This document shows, in pieces, positions 43,541 through 53,300 of a stretch of 64,000 bases of DNA. The notes under the pieces are model-generated. The model did no database searches and was not told where the DNA came from. It saw only the letters and a list, made by a program, of their open reading frames with translations. The DNA is taken from NCBI GenBank assembly GCA_013176395.1, contig JABMLP010000002.1, forward strand, positions 1 to 64,000, written 5' to 3'. Every line of letters starts with the position of its first letter. Position 1 is the stretch's first letter. The stretch comes from Venturia oleaginea. Taxonomy: Eukaryota; Ascomycota; Dothideomycetes; Venturiales; Venturiaceae. The position numbers and the translations under genes are program-made.

Positions 43541-44967
43541 CCGAAGCTACGGGCTACGTTGCGAAGGAGCTGGCCGCCGGCCGATTGGCTATCTCTACAG
43601 ACCCGGGCCTGTTTATCGCTCCTCTTGGGATGGTCCCAAAACAAGACGGAACCTTACGCCGGATCCACGACCTCTCTTGGCCGCCCCAAACTTCAGTCAA
43701 CGACGCCATTCCACGCGTGTTTGGCAAGCTACAGTACACCAGAGTCGACAGAATTGTTCAGCACGTCCTTCGTACAGGCCGGGGCTGTCTTCTGATGAAA
43801 CGCGACATTGCGCACGCTTTTCGCAACATCCCTGTGGATCTCATTTCGTCCCGGTATCTTGGGTTTTGCCTCAACGGCGTCAATTATCAAGAACTCTGCC
43901 TCCCTTTCGGTCTCAGGACTGCGCCATTTATCTTCAATCTCTTTGCGGAAGGTCTCCATTGGGCTCTCGACGAGCAGGCCGGCACGCGCAGTATCCCTAC
44001 CGCGATCGAGCACTACCTTGATGATTTTATGTTTGTGTGTACGTCTCAAGAAATTTCGGACCGCGTTTCGGAACTCTGGATCAAGACCACCGATCGACTT
44101 GGGATTCCTCGCAAGGATGCCAAAGACGTGGTCGGCACGGCCGTCGAGATATTAGGTCTTCTGGTTGATACGGTACGCTTGGAACTGCGTCTCTCCGACG
44201 AGAAGAGAGATTCTTTGATCCAGGCTATCCGTGATCACCTCTCCGAGACAAGGCCGCGGCTCCGGGATACGAAGTCCCTCGCCGGGCGGCTCAGTTGGGC
44301 CAGTGCCGTCATCCGCCTTGGCCGGGTTTACACTCGATCGATCTGGGACTACCTGAGCGGAGCATACGGAGAAGTCAATCGGCACTTTCGCCGAGCCCTG
44401 ACTAGCGGTGTACGAGACGACCTTCTCTGGTGGCTCCATGCGCTCGAGCTAACCAACGGGGTCTACTTCTTCGATTATCGAAAGCGCCGTTGTTTCCACC
44501 TTTTCACTGATGCCTCCGGACAACAAAGCCTCGGCGGCTTCTTTTTCGAGTCCTCTGAGACCGATGTCTCTTGGGGGGATTACACCAATAGTATCGCAAT
44601 CGAGCATGCTTTTATTGCTGAACCGTCCAATCGTTCGGCGTTTATCAACCCTAAGGAGATGGAGGCTGTTGCCGTCGCATTCCTCCGTTGGGGGCCGTCT
44701 CTCTGGGCACATAATCGGGTCGTTATCCACTGTGACAACTCTACGGCCGTGGCCGGGTTGACGAAGGAGGCTGTTCGTGGTGAGAGCAACACCCATCTCC
44801 GCACTATTGTTACTCAGGCCGCTGCCTGCGATATTGTTATCGAAGCCCGCTGGCTTCCATCTACGGCTAACGGCCTGGCCGATGCCCTCTCTCGAGTCCA
44901 GTTTGATCGTATCGCCTGGCTCTGCCCCCAATGGGGCTCACCGCTTTCGATCTCACAGTTCCGCTGA
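43437..44967 (+). CDS. Reverse transcriptase-RNase H of the YR retrotransposon
   Basis: The frame is open from the TAA at about 43431 and has no clear ATG, so it may be expressed by frameshift or readthrough from gag. RT motifs are LGMVPKQDGTLRRIHDLSWP, MKRDIAHAFRNI (first Asp), LPFGLRTAPFIFN and YLDDF. RNase H follows: LFTDASGQQSLGG, a Glu in NPKEMEAVAVA, VIHCDNSTAVAG and ADALSRV. This RT type (RxIHxLSxP near the start) fits DIRS/Ngaro-like elements. All catalytic Asp residues are present. The 3' end of this frame is the source of the tandem array immediately downstream. Confidence 0.9.
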
Positions 44968-44976
44968 ACTATTGTT

Positions 44977-46975
44977 GAACCGTCCGATCGTTCGGCCTTT
45001 ATTAACCCTAAAGAGATGGAGGCCGTTGCCGTTGCCGTTGCATTCCTCCGTTGGGGACCATCTCTATAGGCATATCCGGCCGACGCCCTCTCTCGAGTCT
45101 AGTTTTCGATCGTATCGTCTAGCTGCCTCCGATGGGGCTCACCTTTTTTTCGATCTCAGTTCCGCTGAACTATTGGTGAACCGTCCGATCGTTCGGCGTT
45201 TATCAACCCTAAAGAGATGGAGGCCGTTGCCGTTGCCGTTGCATTCCTCCGTTGGGGACCATCTCTATAGGTACATCCGGCCGACGCCCTCGCGAGTCTA
45301 GTTTCGATCGTATCGTCTAGCTCTGCCTCCGATGAGGCTCACCGCTTTCGATCTTACAGTTCCGTTGAACTATTGGTGAACCGTCCGATCGTTCGGCGTT
45401 TATCAACCCTAAAGAGATGGAGGCCGTTGCCGTTGCCGTTGCATTCCTCCGTTGGGGACCATCTCTATAGGTACATCTGGCCGACGCCCTCGCGAGTCTA
45501 GTTTCGATCGTATCGTCTAGCTCTGCCTCCGATGGGGCTCACCGCTTTCGATCTTATAGTTCCGTTGAACTATTGGTGAACCGTCCGATCGTTCGGCGTT
45601 TATCAACCCTAAAGAGATGGAGGCCGTTGCCGTTGCCGTTGCATTCCTCCGTTGGGGACCATCTCTATAGGTACATCCGGCCGACGCCCTCTCTCGAGTC
45701 TAGTTTCGATCGTATCGTCTAGCTCTGCCTCCGATGGGGCTCACCGTTTTCGATCTCACAGTTCCGCTGAACTATTGGTGAACCGTCCGATCGTTCGGCG
45801 TTTATCAACCCTAAAGAGATGGAGGCCGTTGCCGTTGCCGTTGCATTCCTCCGTTGGGGACCATCTCTATAGGTACATCTGGCTGACGCCCTCGCGAGTC
45901 TAGTTTCGATCGTATCGTCTAGCTCTGCCTCCGATGGGGCTCACCGTTTTCGATCTCACAGTTCCGCTGAACTATTGGTGAACCGTCCGATCGTTCGGCG
46001 TTTATCAACCCTAAAGAGATGGAGGCCGTTGCCGTTGCCGTTGCATTCCTCCGTTGGGGACCATCTCTATAGGTACATCTGGCCGACGCCCTCGCGAGTC
46101 GAGTTTCGATCGTATCGTCTAGCTCTGCCTCCGATGGGGCTCACCGTTTTCGATCTCACAGTTCCGCTGAACTATTGGTGAATTGTCCGATCGTTCGGCG
46201 TTTATCAACCCTAAAGAGATGGAGGCCGTTGCCGTTGCCGTTGCATTCCTCCGTTGGGGACCATCTCTATAGGTACATCCGGCCGACGCCCTCTCTCGAG
46301 TCTAGTTTCGATCGTATCGTCTAGCTCTGCCTCCGATGGGGCTCACCGTTTTCGATCTCACAGTTCCGCTGAACTATTGTTGAACCGTCCGATCGTTCGG
46401 CGTTTATCAACCCAAAAGAGATGGAGGCCGTTGCCGTTGCCGTTGCATTCCTCCGTTGGGGACCATCTCTATAGGTACATCTGGCCGACGCTCTCGCGAG
46501 TCTAGTTTCGATCGTATCGTCTGGCTCTGCCTCCGATGGGGCTCACCGCTTTCGATCTTACAGTTCCGTTGAACTATTGTTGAGCCGTCCGATCGTTCGG
46601 CGTTTATCAATCCTAAGAGATGGAGGCCGTTGCCGTTGCCGTTGCATTCCTCCGTTGGGGACCATCTCTATAGGTACATCTGGCCGACGCCCTCGCGAGT
46701 CTAGTTTCGATCGTATCGTCTGGCTCTGCCTCCGATGGGGCTCACCGCTTTCGATCTTACAGTTCCGTTGAACTATTGTTGAGCCGTCCGATCGTTCGGC
46801 GTTTATCAACCCTAAGAGATGGAGGCCGTTGCCGTTGCCGTTGCATTCCTCCGTTGGGGACCATCTCTATAGGTACATCTGGCCGACGCCCTCGCGAGTC
46901 TAGTTTCGATCGTATCGTCTGGCTCTGCCTCCGATGGGGCTCTCCGCTATCGTCCTTACAGTTCCGTTGAATTCT
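44977..46975 (+). repeat. Ten-unit tandem array (~200 bp each) derived from the RNase H gene
   Basis: Units start with GAACCGTCCGATCGTTCGG at 44977, 45178, 45378, 45578, 45780, 45980, 46180, 46382, 46582 and 46781. Each unit joins two separated parts of the RT/RNase H frame (EPSNRSAFINPKEMEAVAVA.. and ADALSRVQFDRIAWLC..). It omits about 165 bp in between, including the CDN catalytic region. Spacing is 199-202 bp. Stops (e.g. TCTATAG) in every unit make it non-coding. It replaces the normal gap between RT and recombinase genes. Confidence 0.9.
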
Positions 46976-47051
46976 TGCTATCCCGGGGATTGCAACTTTG
47001 GGCTTGGCGCGCTGTTCGTGGCAGCCGTTCTTTGCAGGCTCATCGGCTTAA

Positions 47052-48218
47052 GCGCCATGCTACTCTGCTATCGCCGACGTTCGGCAGATACCCTGGTCGG
47101 ACTCCGGTACTCGTACAAAGCTTGCTAACGTGCTTCGTCCAGCACCTAGCCTCGAGTATACTTCCTACGATAGCGAGCTCCTCCCTACAGTTCATAGGTT
47201 CTTCCTCCGTACCCTTCGCGAGCGAAACCTTGGCCTCTCTGATGAGTATATTACCCTCTTATGGTACGGCTTGGCCCAGAACACGCGCAACACGTACGGC
47301 GCGGGTATCAAGAGCTGGGAGAGGTTCTGTACGCTGGAGGGCTGTGTAGACTATCCCGCAGAACCCCTCAATCTCGGCGAATGGATGGCAAGGCGTGTCA
47401 TTACTGGAGGAGCGAAAGGCATCATTTCCGGCGCTACAGCGGCCAGCTACCTCTCCGTAGTACGTTCAAAGCATATCGACCTGGGATACCCTATCAGCGC
47501 GTTCGCTGATCCGATGCTCCTACGCGCAAGACAGGGGGCTCTCAACCTCAGGCCTCCGAAGCGCAAGAATAGGCTCCCTATTACTGTACGCATCCTTGAG
47601 GGACTGACGGCTGTGGAACCGACCACCGGAGCCGACCTCAATCTCGACACTCTCTTCAAGGTGGCCTATGCTGGTTTCTTCCGCCTTGGCGAGCTGGCTT
47701 ACACTAGAAGAGATAGGGAGCACCCGCTGTTCTCCTATACTCACGTCTTACGGAGCGATATCGCCTTCCATCGTCATACGCCTAGCCATCAGCCTTACGG
47801 GGTCTCTATTTTCCTGAAGCGTAGCAAGACCGATTACGCTAATCAGGGCGTTCCCATCTCCATCGCCGCAACGGGAAAACCTACCTGTGCAGTAGCCGCC
47901 CTGGTAAGACTTTTCAGGCACGATCCGAAGCCGCTTTCGGCGCCTCTCTTCGACATCGGCAAAGGGCATTGTTCGGCCGCTGCTGTACACATGCAACTAC
48001 GCCGACGCCTCCTCGCTACTGGTATTATCTCCTCGCTGGACGACAAGTCCTACACAGGCCATTCCTTCCGCAGGGGTGCTGCTACGGACGCAGCTGCGAA
48101 GGGAGTGCCTGAGCTCGAGCTTAAGGCAGCGGGTCGATGGTCCTCCGAAGCTTTCCTCCGTTACATATCCCGTTCGTTCGAACAGCAGCTTGCAATCAGT
48201 CGCCTGTTCCTGATATAA
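47052..48218 (+). CDS. Tyrosine recombinase (integrase of the YR retrotransposon)
   Basis: This site-specific recombinase inserts the circular DNA copy by a phosphotyrosine mechanism. Counting from the GTG at 47130 (362 codons): an N-terminal SAM-like helical domain (LAQNTRNTYGAGIKSWERFC), box I Arg185 (YAGFFRLGELA), Lys near 230-233 (FLKRSKTDY), box II His311-x-x-Arg314 (HSFRRG), Trp337 (GRWSSEAF) and nucleophile Tyr345 (FLRYI). The catalytic set is complete. The frame is open from 47052, but no ATG precedes the domain; expression may start upstream by splicing, frameshift or a non-ATG codon. Confidence 0.92.
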   Translation, partial: APCYSAIADVRQIPWSDSGTRTKLANVLRPAPSLEYTSYDSELLPTVHRFFLRTLRERNLGLSDEYITLLWYGLAQNTRNTYGAGIKSWERFCTLEGCVDYPAEPLNLGEWMARRVITGGAKGIISGATAASYLSVVRSKHIDLGYPISAFADPMLLRARQGALNLRPPKRKNRLPITVRILEGLTAVEPTTGADLNLDTLFKVAYAGFFRLGELAYTRRDREHPLFSYTHVLRSDIAFHRHTPSHQPYGVSIFLKRSKTDYANQGVPISIAATGKPTCAVAALVRLFRHDPKPLSAPLFDIGKGHCSAAAVHMQLRRRLLATGIISSLDDKSYTGHSFRRGAATDAAAKGVPELELKAAGRWSSEAFLRYISRSFEQQLAISRLFLI

Positions 48219-48374
48219 CACCGTTGTGTTCACCCGATCGCCAAAAGCTATACTCTGCTTCGCTACACCGCTGTGTTTCTCGCCTCTACCCCGGACCGAG
48301 TATGTCGTACAGACTCGCCTCCTATCCCACCTCGTTTCCTTCTTGTTTGTCTGGGCCGCAGGCGCTTCGCTTCT

Positions 48375-48612
48375 GGGCAGTAGGGCACCTCATTTGCCTT
48401 CAATCGAGAAGCAATTGAGCCGTGGGCATGCCATCCTGAGACCTACCCCGTGGCTGAAGCCCCGTGTGGCTGAGGAAGCCTGTATGGCTCAGGGCTCAAT
48501 GGCTTGCTCGCTCACAATGAAAATTCACGTGCCCTGGCCTGCGTCCGGCCAATCAACAGATAAAACGTGCCAGATGACCGTGATCCGAAGGCGTGGCGAG
48601 ATGGAGATAGAT
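48375..48612 (+). repeat. Split direct repeat B1 (238 bp)
   Basis: GGGCAGTAGGGCACCTC to GAGATGGAGATAGAT. It is identical by eye to B2 (offset 394) and directly abuts A2. Confidence 0.9.
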
Positions 48613-48728
48613 GCTAGTGTCTATCTGGTGGAGCAAGGGCCTCGTCCGACCAAGCGACAACAACAACATGGCGATCTCGCATATCGCACGACTTCTGAGC
48701 CCTCTGAGGCTCGTCTTGTATCTAGATT
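48611..48728 (+). repeat. Split direct repeat A2 (118 bp)
   Basis: Second copy of A1. It joins B1 at a 2-base overlap (AT) and is followed by 40 bp of unique sequence before B2. Confidence 0.9.
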
Positions 48729-48768
48729 CCCACCCGCCTACACCCTGTAGTCAACGTCTTATACGTGC

Positions 48769-49006
48769 GGGCAGTAGGGCACCTCATTTGCCTTCAATCG
48801 AGAAGCAATTGAGCCGTGGGCATGCCATCCTGAGACCTACCCCGTGGCTGAAGCCCCGTGTGGCTGAGGAAGCCTGTATGGCTCAGGGCTCAATGGCTTG
48901 CTCGCTCACAATGAAAATTCACGTGCCCTGGCCTGCGTCCGGCCAATCAACAGATAAAACGTGCCAGATGACCGTGATCCGAAGGCGTGGCGAGATGGAG
49001 ATAGAT
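48769..49006 (+). repeat. Split direct repeat B2 (238 bp), right end of YR element
   Basis: Second copy of B1. After GAGATAGAT the sequence leaves the repeat (TCTCTCTTAGG), giving the right boundary of the YR element. Confidence 0.9.
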
Positions 49007-49290
49007 TCTCTCTTAGGACTGACCTGGTTGCACCAGTCCCCTCTTGTGCGTCCAACGGATTCCACTCCACATCAGTCCTAACAACAACTTCTTGTTATCC
49101 AACCATCCTCTGCAAGTCCCGTTGTCCCTGCTCTTCGGTCTTGAGGTGATCTGTAACACTACCCTCCCCTCCATAGGTTGTCGTCCCGAAACCTTGTCTT
49201 TGCTTATCAATCACCTGACGTCCTGTCTCGGTACTTAAGGTTTGTGAGCTCCCTGGGGTCCTTATGTTATCCTTCATCAATCCTCTAACC

Positions 49291-50311
49291 ATGCCGAAGG
49301 CCTCGTCTTCAAAGCTGTCTCACTCTTCCCGTGCCTCGCGCATCTGGTCTTCCGGTAGCATCATGCCATTGCCTTGCAAACGCTGTCGCTCCTCCAACCT
49401 CGAGTGTCGCATTGATGTGGCCTCGGGGAAATGCTCTGCGTGTGTTGGTTCCGACCGCAGCTGTGATTTGATTTTATCCAAGGCAGATTGTAAGTTGTCC
49501 CTGGTTCTTGTGGCTCCTCGTGCCTGGCTGAATTTTCCGCTGTGCCCTTGGTCAAATCCTTGGTTTTTCCATTCTTCATCCGCGTGATAGAGCTGGTAGT
49601 CCATCCATGCGTTGTGCACAAGTTCCCAAGTGTGGCCTCCACTCCAGCCCTCTGGCTGTATGGCCACATTGTCTTTAGCAACAACTGTCGCCTTATCGGT
49701 CGTGTCCAAGTCCCTCCACTTACGCATCTTTTGCTTGCTTGCCCACGTCAGATTCTGATCCACCTGTCGTAGCCTGTGTGCTAACTGTTGTCGCAGGGGA
49801 TAAGATTGACGCGCAGAAGGCCAAGATCCACTCAGCTCTTGATGCTGTTGAGCATGAAACAATAGAAGACGACATCCTCCGCGAACGCCTTCGTCAGCGT
49901 GAAGCGACTCGTCACCAAAAGAAACTGCGCCTCCGCAAGCAGCTTCATCTTCTGACCGAGAGGGAAAAAACCCTTTGGGCGGAAGATCTTCGATTCATCG
50001 AAGCACTGGAGCGTGTTGAGTACGAAGCAGCCCTTTGCGGTGAGGTGACCCTGTCTGATGGTCATCCTTACGAAACCGCCCTGTTGCATGGATACCTCGT
50101 TCCCATTGGCGAGGCTCCTCCGTCTCCGTCTCAATTGCCTGTGCCGGAAGCCAACCTGCTTCCGTTGTCGACACCTGGGTCCTCAGTCGAACCGACCGTC
50201 GACTGGGCTTCGGACCCGTCACTGTTGGATCCGAACTCTGATTTTTGGAAAACTGTGGGTTTTGTTGATGGAATTGGCGAAGCACCTCCTGTGCCGAGTT
50301 CAAGTGGCTGA
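49291..50311 (+). CDS. Zn2Cys6-type protein encoded antisense inside the Gypsy element, 2 exons, ~237 aa
   Basis: Exon 1 is 49291-49489 and exon 2 is 49797-50311. The 307-bp intron (GTAAGTTG..GTGCTAACTGTTGTCGCAG) joins ..SKAD to W-DKIDAQK in frame. Exon 1 holds six cysteines spaced C-x2-C-x6-C-x8-C-x2-C-x6-C (CKRC..C, CSAC..C), the spacing of fungal Zn2Cys6 DNA-binding clusters, preceded by a basic Ser/Arg stretch. Exon 2 begins with a long charged helix, probably a coiled coil (DDILRERLRQREATRHQKK), and ends in a Pro-rich acidic tail. Exon 2 overlaps the last ~105 codons of gag-pol on the other strand. Whether it is expressed, and a role in element or host regulation, are inference. Confidence 0.75.
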
Positions 50312-53300
50312 GGGGTTCCCATGTATTCTCTTCGTTTCCGTACCCTTTCCATTTTGTCAAGTAGTAGGGTTGTCCACGGATCTTCTGGCAGTCCAAGAAT
50401 TCCTCAACCTCGTACTCTTCTTCCTCGTTGTTGGTGATTACCGTCGTGGTATCAACCTGGGCACCCGGTGGAGCCTTTTCCAACAACGCTACATGGAACA
50501 CCGTGTGTATTCTCATGCTCTGGGGTAGTTCCAACCTGTAGTTGGCTTTCCCAATCCTTTCCACAACCCGGAATGGTCCAATCTTGACATGGTCCAATTT
50601 CGCGCTTGGTCGCTTTGTTTTGATGTTTTTTCGGAGCAGGAAGACCTTATCCCCCCCTTCAAAGGTCGGCGCCGAAGACCTCTTGTTGTTGTAGTACTTT
50701 GCTGCTCTGTAGCTTACAAAACGTAGATCTTGCGTCAATTGCCTTTGCACATCCTTCAGTTGTGACACTCTGAACTTCGCATTCTGGGACACCTCTGTTG
50801 GTCCTAGCGGTTCGTAGTATGCTCTCGGTTGATATCCATACAATGCCTTGTGTGGTGAGACCTTGGTTGTTTCTGTAACAGCGCTGTTATAAGCGAATTG
50901 GGCGAGTGGTAAGAGCTCAACCCAATTGTTCTGTCGATAGTTCACGTAGAACCGCAGGTACTGCTCCAAAGTCTGGTTCAACCGTTCCGTTTGTCCGTCT
51001 GTCTGGGGATGGTATGCTGTGGACATCTTCTGTTTGATTCCCAGCTGTCCTATCAACGAGGTCCAGAACTTCGATGTTAACCACTTATCTCGATCCGAGA
51101 TGATTCGTTGTGGCATGCCGTGATCGCCGAGGACATTCCTCATAAACACATATGAGAGTTCCTCCGCACTCGAGCTTTCTCGATACGGGATAAACTTGCC
51201 ACTCTTGGTAAGTTTGTCGGTAATGACTAGGATAGAGTCGAATACTACTCCTGTCATTGGTTCCTTGGATGGTGGAAGCTTTTTTATCCAATCCAATGCG
51301 ATGTGTTGCCATGGTTGTGTTGGAATTTCAGCAATCTGCATCACGCCGTACGGTGCATGCCGGCTGGCCTTGTTCCTTGCACATTCCACACAATTGCTAA
51401 CCACATCTTTTACCTTCTGCCTCATTGCAGGGAAGTAATATGTTTCCTTTAACCTGTCAAAGGTCTTCTGGAAGCCCTGATGTCCATGCGCCAATGCGCC
51501 ATGTACATCTTCGACAAGTTTCTGTCGCATGATGTCTGGCACGTATACCTTCTCGTAGTATCGTATGAGACCTTCATTGTCGATCAGAATATGGGGATCC
51601 TCGTGCTGTCTTTCGCCGAGTTCTTTCGCCATCAAGTCGTTCTTGTACTCGTTGCGTATGTTCTCCTTGTGCTCCTCGTTGGAGATCATTAACATCGCCG
51701 AGATTTGAGGATTCGCGTAGCTTAGCGATCCGTCCTCGTTCTCCTTCAGGATCTGGTATCCTGGCCTAGGACCGTTGTCCTCATAGTCTGGGCGTCTGCT
51801 AAGAGCGTCGGCTCTCCCGTTGTCAGACCCTTTTCGGTAGACTATTTTGAAGTCGTATGCGGCTAACTGTTCAGCCCACCGAGCTTGTCTTCTGTTCAAT
51901 ACTTTTGTTGTTGTAAAGTGTAACAGGTTCTTGTGATCCGTGATGATTGTGAAGGTTTGTGCAGCTCCCTCGAGGTACACCCTCCACTCCTTGAGTGCTG
52001 CCACAATTGCTAGCAACTCCTTGTCGAATATGTCGTAATTCTGTTCCGCAGGAATCATTTTCCTGGGGTAGAATGCGATCGGATGCAGGTGACCCTTCTC
52101 ATCCTTCTGGCTCAGACATGCCCCAATGGCAAAGTCTGATGCATCTGTTTCAACGATGATTACCCGATCCGGTTGGAAAATCATCAGGATTGGGTAACTT
52201 GTAAAGGATGCCTTGATCCTATCGAAAGCTACTTGACATTCTCTTGTCCATTTGAACTCCTGGTTCTTCTTCGTAAGTTCCGTGAGTGGCCTGGCCTTGC
52301 TGCCATGGTTCTTGATGAACTTGCGATAGTAATTGGCTAACCCCAGGAACGACTGTACGTCCCTGACTGTTTTGGGTTGTGGCCACTCCAGGACAGCCTT
52401 GACCTTCTGTTGGTCCATTGCTATCAATCCTGGCATGATGCGGAATCCTAGGAAATCAAAGTCCTCTGTGTAGAATTCGCATTTGGAGAGCTTTACTCTG
52501 AAGCCCTTCTCCAAAAGTGCTCCCAGTACGACACGGACTTTCTCTGTGTGCTCCTCCTTCGTTCCTTCGGTGTAGATGAGTACGTCGTCCAAGTAAACAA
52601 CCACGAACTTGTCGATGAAGTCCCTTAGTGCGTTGTTTATCGTTGCTTGGAACGCTGCCGGTGCATTGGTGAGCCCAAATGGCATAACCAAGTACTCATA
52701 CAAGCCATACTTTGTGCGGAATGCCGTCTTCCATTCATCACCTTCCTTGATCCGGATTCGATGGTATGCGTCCCTGACGTCAACCTTGGTGAAATGTGTG
52801 GCTCCCGTAAGTCGATCCTTGAGCTCTTCAATCAGTGGTAGTGGGTAGACGTTCTTCACCGTGTTGTCGTTCAGTTGTCGATAGTCTACGCACATCCTCT
52901 TAGTGCCGTCCTTCTTCGCCACAAAGATGATTGGTGCTCCACATGGTGACTTGGATTCGCGAATGTATCCTTTCTTCAGCAAGTCGCTTAGCTGGTCTCT
53001 GAGCTCCCTTAGCTCAGCTTCATTCAGTCTGTAGATGGATTGCGAGTGCAACTTTGCACCTGGCTTCAGCAATATTTCCAAATCCCATGGCTGATGGTCT
53101 GGTAGGTTCTCGTCGTCTCTCAATTCCCTGAATGCATCTTCGAGACCTTGATATTCCGGTGGTATCTGATTGGTGGCGGCGATCTGCCGTTCTTCGTTGG
53201 ATGGTTGCTCAGTCCTATCCGAGACTCTGGGGTGACGCACCCTCTCGTTCTCTTCACTCCTCTCGTTGGGGTGATGTTCCGGAATGTGGTTGCTAACGGC

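Larger units (their letters stand above)
42724..49006 (+). mobile_element. Tyrosine-recombinase (YR) retrotransposon with split direct repeats, Ngaro/PAT-like
   Basis: In order: repeat A1 (42724-42841), gag remnant, RT/RNase H frame (43437-44967), a 200-bp tandem array (44977-46975), tyrosine recombinase (47052-48218), repeat B1 (48375-48612), A2 (48611-48728) and B2 (48769-49006). The A1...B1-A2-B2 layout, with a recombinase instead of a DDE integrase and no target duplication, defines Ngaro/PAT-type elements that integrate from a circular intermediate. It is inserted next to a Gypsy LTR. The gag is damaged, but RT and recombinase frames are intact. Confidence 0.88.

Noticed and set aside
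43401..44021. 206-codon frame overlapping the RT gene in another frame
   Set aside because: It is a shadow of the RT coding sequence; only the RT frame shows family motifs.
47052..48218. Crypton DNA transposon as an explanation of the tyrosine recombinase
   Set aside because: The recombinase shares one set of split direct repeats with a reverse transcriptase/RNase H gene, which fits a YR retrotransposon.
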